This document shows, in pieces, positions 17,516 through 26,082 of a stretch of DNA of 64,000 nucleotides; the first letter of the stretch is position 1, and every line of letters begins with the position of its first letter. Position numbers and translations under genes: made by a program. The notes under the pieces were generated by a model. The model saw nothing but the letters and a program-made list of their open reading frames with translations, searched no databases and was not told the DNA's origin. This DNA comes from Brevibacillus choshinensis (GTDB taxonomy: Bacteria > Bacillota > Bacilli > Brevibacillales > Brevibacillaceae): the NCBI RefSeq assembly GCF_001420695.1, contig NZ_LJJB01000013.1, positions 782,121 to 846,120 on the forward strand. Reading direction: 5' to 3'.

Positions 17516-17965
17516 CTAGCTGCTATACTCGCGGTTGAACGTCTCCATATCCGTGTGTAGGCGCGTGAGCATACCTCGAAGCAGGGTGGTTTCCTCGTCC
17601 GTAAAATGCTCAAAACACCTGGTCTCCAAGAGCTGTAAGGCTTCTTTCACGGCCAAGGTTGCCACTTTACCCTTTTCCGTTAAATACACTCTAGATATCC
17701 GCTGATCGTTCGGATCGGGTGTACGTGTGACAAGACCTGATTTTTCCATCCGATTGATCATGACTGTCAGGGTAGCTGGCTTTACATTCATGCTACGAGC
17801 GAGCTCTTTTTGCATCAACCCCCCGTGACGATAAAGACGCAGGAGCAGTGGAGGTTGGCCAGGGTGTACATCGTACTTTTGAATGAGCAAATCAAGATTA
17901 TGCCGATGGAGCTTCATTACGTGACCCATAATATGAGTCAAGGCATTCACGTAGTCAAAATCCAA
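17516..17965 (-). CDS. MarR-family transcriptional regulator
   Basis: This 149-residue winged-helix protein carries a MQKELARSMNVKPATLTVMI recognition region and the wing motif DPNDQRISRVYLTEKG typical of MarR. Translation starts at TTG, eight bases after GGAGG. It is the first gene of a two-gene operon with a Bcr/CflA pump, which suggests ligand-relieved repression of the operon. A palindrome upstream is the probable operator. Confidence 0.88.
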   Translation of the reverse strand: MDFDYVNALTHIMGHVMKLHRHNLDLLIQKYDVHPGQPPLLLRLYRHGGLMQKELARSMNVKPATLTVMINRMEKSGLVTRTPDPNDQRISRVYLTEKGKVATLAVKEALQLLETRCFEHFTDEETTLLRGMLTRLHTDMETFNREYSS

Positions 17966-17982
17966 GACGATTCCTCCAGTTA

Positions 17983-18000
17983 CTTAGCTGGCTAACTAAG
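17983..18000. promoter_or_regulatory. Palindromic operator candidate for the MarR regulator
   Basis: TTAGC-TG-GCTAA (17984-17995) lies inside the larger repeat CTTAG...CTAAG (17983-18000), next to the ribosome site of the marR gene. The position and symmetry fit autorepression by a MarR dimer. No footprint is known to me. Confidence 0.5.
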
Positions 18001-18128
18001 CGTAATGTAAACGATTCTCATTCGGGTGTCAATACTTCTATGAGCATAAGAAAGGACAGACGAGGAATAAGGATGGTTATGGTACAATCAACATTATAGA
18101 GAATGTTAGGAAGGATCGGATAAACGAA

Positions 18129-18617
18129 ATGATCATCATGAATGAAAAAATTAAAGCTTCTGAAGTACTGCTGACAGGAGTAAACGGAGAAGATCTAGGA
18201 ATCATGTCTACAAAAGAAGCGCTTAAAATAGCAAAGGAGTTGCAAGTTGACCTGGTATGCCAGTCTCTTGCCAGCAGTCCACCGCCGTGCCAGCTAGTCA
18301 GTCGTACTGATTTCAAACAACAAGTGATCAAAGAAAGCGCAAAAAATCGAAAAGTTGAAAAGGGGCCCAAGCTAAAGGAAATCCGTTTGAGCGCCTATAT
18401 CGAAGACCATGATTACGATACAAAGAAAGGTCAGGCTGAGCGAATTCTTACTTCCGGCGATGCCGTACAACTAACGGTTCGACTAGAGAAAAAAGAAAGC
18501 CAGGAGGCAAAGAAGCTGGTCGAGCAGCTGATCCGTGAACTGACTCACTGTGGAAAGCAAGACAAGGGCATTCAAGTCAGCGGAAAACAAGTGATCGCTG
18601 TGATGCTACCCCATTAA
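18129..18617 (+). CDS. Translation initiation factor IF-3 paralogue
   Basis: The 162-residue protein aligns with both IF-3 domains. The N-domain starts NEKIKASEVLLTGVNGEDLG and the C-domain includes KEIRLSAYIEDHDYDTKKGQ. Normally invariant linker positions are altered: the usual NAKPPVCRIMDYGKF is SSPPPCQLVSRTDFK here. The gene is not followed by rpmI-rplT, so this is a second, solitary IF-3-like gene and not the canonical infC. It probably still binds 30S, perhaps under particular conditions. The start is supported by AGGAAGG, though spacing is long. Confidence 0.78.
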   Translation: MIIMNEKIKASEVLLTGVNGEDLGIMSTKEALKIAKELQVDLVCQSLASSPPPCQLVSRTDFKQQVIKESAKNRKVEKGPKLKEIRLSAYIEDHDYDTKKGQAERILTSGDAVQLTVRLEKKESQEAKKLVEQLIRELTHCGKQDKGIQVSGKQVIAVMLPH

Positions 18618-18625
18618 TGACGTAC

Positions 18626-18672
18626 CAGCACCTAACAAAGGCCATGTCTTTTAAGTTGGGTGCTTTCTTTTT
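18626..18672 (+). terminator. Terminator of the IF-3-like gene
   Basis: AGCACCTAAC pairs with GTTGGGTGCT, followed by TTCTTTTT. Confidence 0.75.
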
Positions 18673-18732
18673 GGAGCTGTATCTTTTTCGTTAGAATGGG
18701 CGTCATAACGAGAGAAGAAAGGAGGGCATTCA

Positions 18733-19497
18733 TTGCCATTTACCTTTGCGCACCCAGCCATCGTTCTGCCACTTCGCCAGCATCACTACTTTCATTTTCC
18801 TGCCTTACTCATAGGCAGCATGGCGCCCGATTATGAATACTTCTTTCGAATGCAGGCTTATAGTACATACAGTCATACCATCGTAGGGGTGTTTTATTTT
18901 GATATACCGCTAGTGATTATGCTGTGGTTGTTGTATACCCATGTAGTGAAAAGACCGTTGCTCCACTCATTACCAGCATTTATAGGCAAAAGCTTTCACC
19001 TAGACGGAACGCGACAATCTACGGATGCGCTTCGATCATGGCGGTCCTCAGTGATCTTTTTGTACTCTGCTTTGCTTGGCATCATCAGTCATCTTGTTTG
19101 GGATGCCTTTACGCATAAAGGGGCTTTTGCTGTTGCACGGTTACCATTTCTTACGCAGCATCTCTCATTGGGGGGAATAGATCTGCCGGTGTACAAGGTG
19201 CTACAGCATGGGAGCACATGTGTTGGTTTTGCCGCCATTGCTTTTGTAATCTGGAGGTGTGGGAAGGGAATCCCCACTTCAACTGTAAAAAGGGTAGTAC
19301 CTGCGTGGTTGAAATGGCTGTACTGGCTTGGAATAGCTACTGGGGGAGTAGCAGTTGCTTGCCTTCATCTTTTAGCTACGAAAGGATCTCTGTCCCTGAC
19401 ACACCTCTTGTCCGGAATCGTTCCTTTCTTGTCAGGGTGCATGATCACCTTGATCGTTCTCTCATGGTTTGTAGACAGGTTCACGTTGAAAAAATAG
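18733..19497 (+). CDS. DUF4184 family membrane protein
   Basis: The 254-residue protein begins MPFTFAHPAIVLPLR and has GSMAPDYEYF, both hallmarks of DUF4184, with a later HLVWDAFTH block. Conserved His and Asp residues at the membrane face suggest metal binding or hydrolase activity, similar to the YdjM/LexA-binding hydrolase group, but no function is proven. Five to six membrane helices are visible. Translation starts at TTG after AAAGGAGGGC. Confidence 0.75.
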   Translation: MPFTFAHPAIVLPLRQHHYFHFPALLIGSMAPDYEYFFRMQAYSTYSHTIVGVFYFDIPLVIMLWLLYTHVVKRPLLHSLPAFIGKSFHLDGTRQSTDALRSWRSSVIFLYSALLGIISHLVWDAFTHKGAFAVARLPFLTQHLSLGGIDLPVYKVLQHGSTCVGFAAIAFVIWRCGKGIPTSTVKRVVPAWLKWLYWLGIATGGVAVACLHLLATKGSLSLTHLLSGIVPFLSGCMITLIVLSWFVDRFTLKK

Positions 19498-19633
19498 GGC
19501 AGGTTTACCTTGTTCGTGAGTATACTAATGTATGACGAAGAATTAGGTGATCTCGTGTGAAACCGTCGAACAGGTGGTATTTCACAGACCATACTACCAA
19601 CACTCATTTTTGAATGACAGGTGGGTGATAAGC

Positions 19634-20584
19634 TTGAAGCCAATGGAGAGCAATATTTTAGTTGAGTCAAGTGGAATTCCGAGTTCAACCAATCGTATTC
19701 AAGTAGTATTCAAGCGTGAGCTCCCCAAAAAGCCAGCAAATACATTGGCAGCAAGTATTAGTGCAACAGCACCCTCGGAATTGTTGTCATTATTTGATGA
19801 ATTGGAAGGGCTTGTAGGATTACAAGAAGCAAAGAAAACGATTTATGAGATCTATGCATTACTCAAAATCAACAAAGAGCGGGAAAAACATCATCTAAAG
19901 CAGGAAAAGCAAGTATTTCACATGGTATTCAAAGGGAATCCGGGCACCGGCAAAACGACGGTTGCCCGTTTATTTGGTAAAATGTTCCGTGAGATGGGTA
20001 TATTGAGTAAAGGACACTTAATAGAAGTCGAACGTGCGGATTTGGTAGGAGAATTCATCGGGCATACGGCACAAAAAACGCGTGATCTGGTCAAGAAAGC
20101 GCTGGGGGGCATCTTGTTTATCGATGAGGCGTACTCATTGGCTCGGGGCGGCGAAAAAGATTTCGGCAAAGAGGCAGTAGATTGTTTAACCAAAGCACTT
20201 GAGGACTCAAACAAAGACTTCATCTGTATTATTGCCGGTTACAATGAAGAAATGGAGAATTTCCTGGATCTAAACCCAGGCCTTCCTTCTCGTTTCCCCG
20301 TTCACATTACGTTTGACGACTACAGTGTCGATGAATTATTGGAAATTGCAAATATCATGGCACGGAATAAAGATTTTGAAATTACAAAAGATGGACTAGA
20401 AAAAATAAAGAGAACCGTCTCAGGAATTGTAAGTGACCCTTTCCAGATGAATTTCAGTAATGCGAGGTTTATCAGGAATTGTATTGAAAAGGCAATTAGA
20501 GTTCAGGCCGTTAGATTAATCAAGGCAAACGAGTTTGGACGAGATGATTTAGTAAAGCTTAAACCAGAAGACTTCTCTATTTAG
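19634..20584 (+). CDS. spoVK: Stage V sporulation protein K, AAA ATPase
   Basis: The 316-residue CbbX-type AAA+ ATPase has Walker A GNPGTGKT at 101-108, Walker B GILFIDEAYSL and a sensor/arginine region LPSRFPVHITF. In B. subtilis SpoVK is made in the mother cell and is needed for spore maturation; its substrate is unknown. I chose TTG at 19634, eight bases after AGGTGGGTG; an ATG three codons later is possible, and the open frame from 19547 lacks a ribosome site. hflX and ynbB follow, as in Bacillus, with a SASP gene inserted between. Confidence 0.88.
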   Translation: MKPMESNILVESSGIPSSTNRIQVVFKRELPKKPANTLAASISATAPSELLSLFDELEGLVGLQEAKKTIYEIYALLKINKEREKHHLKQEKQVFHMVFKGNPGTGKTTVARLFGKMFREMGILSKGHLIEVERADLVGEFIGHTAQKTRDLVKKALGGILFIDEAYSLARGGEKDFGKEAVDCLTKALEDSNKDFICIIAGYNEEMENFLDLNPGLPSRFPVHITFDDYSVDELLEIANIMARNKDFEITKDGLEKIKRTVSGIVSDPFQMNFSNARFIRNCIEKAIRVQAVRLIKANEFGRDDLVKLKPEDFSI

Positions 20585-20599
20585 TCTTCTGGTTTTTTA
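20561..20599 (+). terminator. Terminator overlapping the spoVK stop codon
   Basis: AAACCAGAAGACT (20561-20573) pairs with AGTCTTCTGGTTT (20583-20595) and a T run follows. The left arm encodes the last residues of SpoVK and the stop codon lies in the loop-right arm. Confidence 0.88.
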
Positions 20600-20673
20600 A
20601 TATGATGCCAGATGACTAATATTGGCTGTGATGCAAATACTAACGTCAAATAAATTTCCAAGAGGTGAATATC

Positions 20674-20862
20674 ATGGCACGATCAAATCGTCTCATCAAT
20701 GAACAGGCTAATGCGGTTCTAAACCAGCTGAAGAACGATATTGCCAATGGATTTGGGGTAGCACTTGGGGGAGAAACCACATCGCGTCAGAACGGCTCTG
20801 TAGGCGGCGAAATGACGAAGCAATTGGTACAATTTGCGGAGAAGCAACTTACTCAAGTCTAA
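20674..20862 (+). CDS. Small acid-soluble spore protein, alpha/beta type
   Basis: This 62-residue protein contains FGVALGGETTSRQNGSVGGE and a C-terminal KQLVQFAEKQL, the conserved DNA-binding core of alpha/beta SASPs that coat and protect spore DNA. The ATG at 20674 is six bases after AAGAGGTG. The GPR protease site, usually (Y)E-I-A-x-E before FGV, reads N-D-I-A-N-G here, so cleavage during germination may be altered. An AATACTA element about 40 bases upstream could be part of a sigma-G promoter. Confidence 0.93.
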   Translation: MARSNRLINEQANAVLNQLKNDIANGFGVALGGETTSRQNGSVGGEMTKQLVQFAEKQLTQV

Positions 20863-20885
20863 TGAGCGTTAAATGTCACGACAAT

Positions 20886-20923
20886 TAATACCCCCTTTGA
20901 TTTATTCATTGGGGGTATTTTTG
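20886..20923 (+). terminator. Terminator of the SASP gene
   Basis: AATACCCCC pairs with GGGGGTATT and is followed by a T run. Confidence 0.88.
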
Positions 20924-21026
20924 GTATGTGGACATCATGCCTGAAGGACAGCGCATTTTGTCAGGGGTACGCCGTAACGAATAAGGGGAAATTGTGGTAT
21001 GATAGGGGAAGAAAGGGCGTGAATCG

Positions 21027-22319
21027 GTGAACGATCTGATTAAAACCAAAGAGACCGCCATCTTGGTTGGTTGCCTTTTAGATAACCGTGATGAAGAACG
21101 CATGCGTCTGTCACTTGAGGAGCTACAAGAGCTCGCGGATACGGCCGGCGTGGAAGTGTTAGATGTGATCACGCAAAACCGTGAACGGATTGACCCGGCC
21201 TGGTATTTAGGCACCGGTAAAATCGATGAGCTCGCGCAACGTGCTGAAGAGCTGGATGTGGATGTCGTGATCTTTAACGATGAACTTTCTCCGAGTCAGA
21301 CTCGTAATCTGGATCGTATTTTTGATTGCAAAGTCATTGACCGGACCCAGCTTATTCTCGATATTTTCGCAGGTCGTGCTCAGTCTCGCGAGGGGAAGAT
21401 TCAGGTAGAGCTGGCTCAGTACAACTATTTACTCCCTCGTCTGGCAGGGCAAGGCAAACAGCTTTCTCGCCTGGGTGGTGGGATTGGTACGAGAGGTCCT
21501 GGTGAATCCAAGCTGGAGAGCGATCGCCGTCATATTCGCAGAAGGATTACGGAGCTCAAACAGCAACTGACCGATACCGTTCGGACCCGTCAACTCCATC
21601 GGGAAAGACGGAAGAAAAACAATGTCTTTCAAGTTGCGCTGGTCGGTTACACCAACGCAGGCAAGTCCACGATTCTCAATCAGTTGACGAATGCCAACAC
21701 CCTGCAGGAAGATAAGCTTTTCGCGACTCTCGATCCGACGACACGTCAGCTTTCCCTTCCAAGCGGGATGGAGGTACTACTCACGGATACGGTTGGATTT
21801 ATTCAAGATTTGCCAACAAGCCTAGTAGCTGCGTTCCGTTCTACACTGGAAGGGGTTAAGGAAGCTGACCTGATTTTGCACGTAGTCGACAGTCATCATC
21901 CTGACTTGCAGATTCATATCCAAGTAGTCGATCGGATTTTGCGCGAATTAAAAGCGGAAGACATTCCCCAGCTCGTTGTTTTTAACAAGGCAGATGCCAT
22001 GGCTGAAGGTACGTATTTGCCTCCCGCAGACGAGTGGATCTTGATTTCTGCGATGCGAGAAGATGATTTGAAACGTTTGTTAAAGCGGATTGAATCATAT
22101 GCGCTTGCGACTTTTAACCAAATGACCCTAAAGGTGCCTGTAGAGCGCGGAGATATCCTGTCGCTTTTGCATCGGGAAGGAGTCGAGATGGAGCAACATT
22201 TTGATGAAGAAGAAGAGTCCTATCGTGTCACGGTACGCGTGAATCGGGATAACCCGATTTATGGACGGATTGCCCCTTTCCTCCTGGACAAACCAGAGAC
22301 TGTCGAAGAGAGTTGGTAA
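21027..22319 (+). CDS. hflX: Ribosome-associated GTPase HflX
   Basis: The 430-residue protein has the HflX N-terminal domain, a glycine-rich GGGIGTRGPGESKLESDRR linker helix, and the GTPase domain with G1 GYTNAGKST, G3 DTVGF and G4 NKAD. HflX splits stalled or stressed 70S ribosomes. Translation starts at GTG behind GAAAGGGCG. ynbB begins 8 bases after the stop, so the two are an operon as in B. subtilis ynbA-ynbB. Confidence 0.94.
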   Translation: MNDLIKTKETAILVGCLLDNRDEERMRLSLEELQELADTAGVEVLDVITQNRERIDPAWYLGTGKIDELAQRAEELDVDVVIFNDELSPSQTRNLDRIFDCKVIDRTQLILDIFAGRAQSREGKIQVELAQYNYLLPRLAGQGKQLSRLGGGIGTRGPGESKLESDRRHIRRRITELKQQLTDTVRTRQLHRERRKKNNVFQVALVGYTNAGKSTILNQLTNANTLQEDKLFATLDPTTRQLSLPSGMEVLLTDTVGFIQDLPTSLVAAFRSTLEGVKEADLILHVVDSHHPDLQIHIQVVDRILRELKAEDIPQLVVFNKADAMAEGTYLPPADEWILISAMREDDLKRLLKRIESYALATFNQMTLKVPVERGDILSLLHREGVEMEQHFDEEEESYRVTVRVNRDNPIYGRIAPFLLDKPETVEESW

Positions 22320-22327
22320 GATAGCTG

Positions 22328-23608
22328 ATGTTTCAATATTTTTCCCATGGCGAGAAGCTTCGTCCTCTCGTCTTAGAAGTAGAAGCGACGATTTCAGAAA
22401 GACACAGACAGGTCGCGGCGCTCGTCGATACTAATCAATTAAAGGTGCTGCGCTCGTTTCAAAAGCATGAAGTCAATGAATTTCATTTCTCTCCATCGAC
22501 TGGGTACGGCTACGACGATTCCGGTCGTTCCACATTGGAATCCATTTACGCAGAAGTATTCGGGGGAGAAGCGGCGCTAGTACGACCGCATATCATCTCG
22601 GGCACACATGCCATTGCGATTTCCTTGTTTGGGGTATTGCGTCCAGGTGATGATTTGCTTTATATCACTGGTAAACCTTACGACACGTTGGAAGAAGTCG
22701 TTGGTGTACGAGGAGAAGGGCAAGGCTCGCTCAAAGATTACGGGATTGGCTACAGCTACGTCCCACTGACACCTGAGGGTGAAATCGACTTCATTGCGGT
22801 TGCGGGAGCCATCACTCCTAAGACAAAAGTAATTGGCATCCAGCGCTCACGTGGGTATGCAGATCGCCCTTCCTTTACGATCGCCAAGATTCAAGAGATG
22901 ATCCGACTCGTCAAAGAAATGAAGCCAGATGTAATCGTGTTCGTTGATAACTGCTACGGAGAGTTTACCGAAGAGCAGGAGCCTTTGCATGTAGGGGCCG
23001 ACATCATGGCAGGATCGCTTATCAAAAATCCCGGTGGTGGCTTAGTCAAAACCGGGGGATACATCGTCGGTCGACAGGACCTCGTGCAACTGGCCTCTTA
23101 CAGGATGGCAGCACCAGGGATAGGAGCAGAGGGTGGAGCATCACTGTATTCTTTGTTGGAAATGTTCCAAGGCTTTTTCCTAGCTCCTCACGTTGTAGGG
23201 GAGGCACTGAAAGGTGCGGTGTTTTCTTCTGCGATCCTGGAACGACTCGGGTTCAAAACGAACCCACTTTGGCATGAGCCTCGCACAGACTTGATTCAAT
23301 CCGTAGAGTTTGGATCTGCTGAGCGTCTTATCGCGTTTTGCCAAGGGATACAAAAAGCAGCACCTGTTGATTCGCATGTAACACCCTACCCGAGTGAAAT
23401 GCCAGGGTATGCGGATCCAGTGATTATGGCAGCGGGAACGTTCATTCAAGGGGCAAGCATCGAGTTTTCTGCGGATGGTCCTATTCGCCCGCCTTACCTT
23501 GGCTTCGTTCAAGGCGGCCTGACATACTCCCATGTGAAAGTCGGGATATTGACGGCACTGAATGGATTACTGGAAAAGGATTTGCTTGATATTCCTGTGT
23601 CTGAATGA
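22328..23608 (+). CDS. ynbB: PLP-dependent methionine gamma-lyase family protein YnbB
   Basis: The 426-residue fold-type I PLP protein belongs to the family sometimes called aluminium-resistance or methionine gamma-lyase related. The motif GSLIKNPGGG contains the probable PLP lysine; SGTHAIAISLFG and FVDNCYGEFTE match the phosphate and Asp positions. The biochemical reaction is not well defined. The gene sits between hflX and glnR in the conserved Bacillus order, and a terminator-like hairpin separates it from glnR. Confidence 0.85.
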   Translation: MFQYFSHGEKLRPLVLEVEATISERHRQVAALVDTNQLKVLRSFQKHEVNEFHFSPSTGYGYDDSGRSTLESIYAEVFGGEAALVRPHIISGTHAIAISLFGVLRPGDDLLYITGKPYDTLEEVVGVRGEGQGSLKDYGIGYSYVPLTPEGEIDFIAVAGAITPKTKVIGIQRSRGYADRPSFTIAKIQEMIRLVKEMKPDVIVFVDNCYGEFTEEQEPLHVGADIMAGSLIKNPGGGLVKTGGYIVGRQDLVQLASYRMAAPGIGAEGGASLYSLLEMFQGFFLAPHVVGEALKGAVFSSAILERLGFKTNPLWHEPRTDLIQSVEFGSAERLIAFCQGIQKAAPVDSHVTPYPSEMPGYADPVIMAAGTFIQGASIEFSADGPIRPPYLGFVQGGLTYSHVKVGILTALNGLLEKDLLDIPVSE

Positions 23609-23615
23609 TGAAATG

Positions 23616-23668
23616 GAAAACAGCGATACGTCATGTTTGTCAAGTGGCGTCCCGCTGTTTTTTTAATT
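23616..23668 (+). terminator. Terminator after ynbB
   Basis: AAACAGCG and CGCTGTTT pair at the base of a longer hairpin, followed by TTTTTT. Confidence 0.7.
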
Positions 23669-23684
23669 GTCATAACTTGTTACG
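23668..23684 (+). promoter_or_regulatory. GlnR operator 1 upstream of glnR
   Basis: TGTCA-N7-TTACG matches the GlnR/TnrA site TGTNAN7TNACA except at the last base. It lies 19 bases upstream of the -35 element, as in the two-operator layout of Bacillus glnRA. Confidence 0.65.
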
Positions 23685-23703
23685 TAATCTTTTCTAACAT
23701 CTG

Positions 23704-23732
23704 TTGACAGGGTTTGTGATGTTGCATACAAT
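23704..23732 (+). promoter_or_regulatory. Sigma-A promoter of glnR-glnA with embedded second GlnR site
   Basis: TTGACA (23704-23709) and TACAAT (23727-23732) are 17 bases apart. The spacer and -10 contain TGTGA-TGTTGC-ATACA (23715-23730), an imperfect GlnR site one base short in spacing. Repression by GlnR under nitrogen excess is expected. Confidence 0.8.
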
Positions 23733-23768
23733 AAAAGCATAAGGAAAACAATTGAGGAGGGACAAGTC

Positions 23769-24179
23769 ATGAGTGATGACATTCGCCGGAATATGGCCCT
23801 CTTTCCCATTGGAATCGTCATGAAGCTGACGGATCTTACTGCGAGGCAAATTCGCTACTATGAACAAAACGAGCTTATACACCCAGCCCGCACCGAAGGG
23901 AAACAGCGCCTCTTTTCCTTCAACGATGTAGATTGCCTGTTGGAAATTAAAGCCCTGATTGAAAAGGGACTTAACATTGCGGGAATCAAGCAAGTCTTGC
24001 AAATGCAAGAACCTGCAGCGGAACAGACTGAGATTTCCACTACTTCTGAGGCAAAACGCAAGGATATGACCGACAAGGAGTTACACCAGCTCCTCAGACA
24101 ACAGATTATGTATCACAATGCTTCTCGTAATGGCGAGAATGCATTGATACGTGGAGAGCTTTCCCGCTTCTTCCACTGA
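23769..24179 (+). CDS. glnR: Nitrogen repressor GlnR (MerR family)
   Basis: The 136-residue protein has an N-terminal MerR winged helix ([20 protein letters not shown]) and ends with [11 protein letters not shown]. In GlnR that tail is autoinhibitory and is engaged by feedback-inhibited glutamine synthetase. It represses glnRA and other nitrogen genes when glutamine is plentiful. GAGGAGGGACAAGTC precedes the ATG. It is the first gene of the glnR-glnA operon. Confidence 0.96.
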   Translation: MSDDIRRNMALFPIGIVMKLTDLTARQIRYYEQNELIHPARTEGKQRLFSFNDVDCLLEIKALIEKGLNIAGIKQVLQMQEPAAEQTEISTTSEAKRKDMTDKELHQLLRQQIMYHNASRNGENALIRGELSRFFH

Positions 24180-24213
24180 TATAAAGGGTATACAGAGACA
24201 GGAGGAGAGAAAT

Positions 24214-25548
24214 GTGAGCAAGTTTACGAGAGAAGACATTATGCGTTTGGCCCAAGAAGAGGACGTAAGGTACATCCGGTTGCAGTTTACTGACCTGATG
24301 GGGATTATTAAAAACGTAGAAATCCCTTTGTCCCAACTGACTAAGGCACTCGATGGCAAAATGATGTTTGATGGATCTTCCATCGAAGGATTCGTTCGTA
24401 TCGAGGAATCTGACATGTACCTGGTTCCAGATTTGGATACATGGGTAGTATTCCCTTGGGGTAACGAGCATGGCAAAATTGCACGTCTGATCTGTGATAT
24501 CCACAATCCGGATGGCTCTCCATTTGAAGGTGACCCACGTTATATTCTGAAGCGTGCTCTGAAAGAAGCAGAAGATATGGGCTTCACAGCATTTAACGTA
24601 GGTCCAGAACCTGAGTTCTTCCTGTTCAAACTGGACGAAAAAGGCGAGCCTACTCTTGATCTGAATGACCAAGGCGGATACTTCGACTTCGCTCCACTCG
24701 ACCTCGGTGAAAACTGTCGCCGTGATATCGTGCTGACTCTGGAAAAGATGGGCTTTGAAGTGGAAGCTTCTCACCACGAGGTAGCTCCAGGTCAACACGA
24801 GATCGACTTTAAATATGCAAACGCGTTGCAAGCTGCTGACCAAATTTTGACTTTCAAGCTAGTAGTAAAAACGATTGCTCAAAAACATGGTCTGCATGCG
24901 ACATTCATGCCAAAACCTCTTTATGGTGTAGCTGGTTCTGGTATGCATGCGAACCAATCGCTGTTCCGTGGAAAAGAAAATGCCTTCTATGATGAGACAG
25001 ACGAAATGGGTCTGAGTCAAACAGCTAAGTATTATCTGGCGGGTATTTTGCAGCATGCACGTGGTTTTACTGCAATTACGAACCCGTTGGTAAACTCCTA
25101 CAAACGTTTGGTTCCAGGATACGAAGCTCCATGCTACGTTGCATGGTCTGGTAAAAACCGTTCTCCTCTGATTCGTATCCCTGCTTCTAGAGGAATGGGT
25201 ACTCGTATCGAAGTTCGCAGCCCAGATCCTTCAACAAACCCATATCTGGCCCTTGCTGTTATGCTAAAAGCTGGCTTGGACGGTATCAAGAACAAAGTGA
25301 CCGTACCACCTGCAATTGACCGCAATATTTACGTGATGTCCGAGGAAGATCGCGAAGCAAACGGGATTGAAAACCTGCCTGCTTCTTTGAAGGAAGCGAT
25401 CGAGTGCCTGAAATCTGACCCAGTTATCTGCGAAGCTCTGGGTGAGCACGCTCTGGTTCACTTCATCGAAGCAAAAGAAATCGAGTGGGATATGTTCCGC
25501 ACACGCGTTCACGCTTGGGAGCGCGAGCAGTACATGAGCACTTATTAA
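24214..25548 (+). CDS. glnA: Glutamine synthetase, type I-alpha
   Basis: The 444-residue enzyme makes glutamine from glutamate, ammonia and ATP and acts as the glutamine sensor partner of GlnR. Visible motifs are [17 protein letters not shown] (which contains the Arg of alpha-type feedback control), GPEPEFFLF, the metal/ATP block [11 protein letters not shown] and [17 protein letters not shown]. Length equals B. subtilis GlnA and there is no adenylylation-type C-terminal extension. The GTG at 24214 follows AGGAGGAGAG; the longer in-frame codons overlap glnR. Confidence 0.97.
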   Translation: MSKFTREDIMRLAQEEDVRYIRLQFTDLMGIIKNVEIPLSQLTKALDGKMMFDGSSIEGFVRIEESDMYLVPDLDTWVVFPWGNEHGKIARLICDIHNPDGSPFEGDPRYILKRALKEAEDMGFTAFNVGPEPEFFLFKLDEKGEPTLDLNDQGGYFDFAPLDLGENCRRDIVLTLEKMGFEVEASHHEVAPGQHEIDFKYANALQAADQILTFKLVVKTIAQKHGLHATFMPKPLYGVAGSGMHANQSLFRGKENAFYDETDEMGLSQTAKYYLAGILQHARGFTAITNPLVNSYKRLVPGYEAPCYVAWSGKNRSPLIRIPASRGMGTRIEVRSPDPSTNPYLALAVMLKAGLDGIKNKVTVPPAIDRNIYVMSEEDREANGIENLPASLKEAIECLKSDPVICEALGEHALVHFIEAKEIEWDMFRTRVHAWEREQYMSTY

Positions 25549-25552
25549 TTAG

Positions 25553-25592
25553 CGAAACCCCTTGTGCCTCTAGGTGCGAGGGGTTTTTCTTT
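25553..25592 (+). terminator. Terminator of glnR-glnA
   Basis: AAACCCCT...AGGGGTTT hairpin with a T run, directly after the glnA stop. Confidence 0.88.
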
Positions 25593-25707
25593 GCCTAATT
25601 TCCATGGTCTTTTCAAAGAAAGATTTGTACGTATGAAAACGATGTAGCCTCATATGATCCTGCTGAAGCCATTGGTCACGAACGAAAAGGCAAAGCCAGG
25701 ACCGTAT

Positions 25708-25736
25708 TTGACATTTAATTGAAAGTGGTGTAAAAC
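25708..25736 (+). promoter_or_regulatory. Sigma-A promoter of the ileS leader
   Basis: TTGACA (25708-25713), a 17-base spacer and TAAAAC (25731-25736) lie shortly before the start of the T-box structure. Confidence 0.55.
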
Positions 25737-25761
25737 TGATATAACCAAATGACCTTACCAA

Positions 25762-26030
25762 ATTCATTGACGAGAAAGAGTACGCTATTACCTTGTTCCC
25801 CAGAGAGTTGGCCTCGTGCTGAAAGCCAACGTTCAAGACTTAGCCGAAAATCCTCTCCGAGAAGGAAAGCTGAAGAGACGTAAGTAAGCTGCCCCGGGAT
25901 CCCGCCGTTACAAGGGACGCGTATGATGGTACGTAGTAGAGTGCTGAAAAGTCATGAAGGATATGATCTTTTCGGAACAAGGGTGGTATCGCGAGATGAA
26001 ATCTCGTCCCTTAGGGGGCGGGATTTTTTT
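25762..26030 (+). ncRNA. T-box leader (tRNA-Ile sensing) of ileS
   Basis: The distal stem I is recognisable as AGAGAGTTGGC...GCTGAAAGCCAAC. GAAAATCCTC provides a probable specifier ATC at 25850-25852, an Ile codon. The T-box core AAGGGTGGTATCGCG is at 25979-25993, where UGGU would pair with the tRNA ACCA end. The terminator is ATCTCGTCCC/GGGGCGGGAT plus seven T at 26001-26030, and the competing GCGAGAT/ATCTCG helix precedes it. Uncharged tRNA-Ile should stabilise the antiterminator and raise ileS expression. Confidence 0.88.
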
Positions 26031-26082
26031 GTTTTTCTTGGACACTCCCTCCATCAATTTATCAGAAGAAGGGATGAAATCG

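Noticed and set aside
25570-25836. 88-codon minus-strand frame upstream of ileS
   Set aside because: It overlaps the promoter and T-box stem I and has no ribosome site or family resemblance.
25954-26082. N-terminal extension of IleRS
   Set aside because: It runs through the T-box core and terminator; the IleRS similarity begins after ATG 26083.
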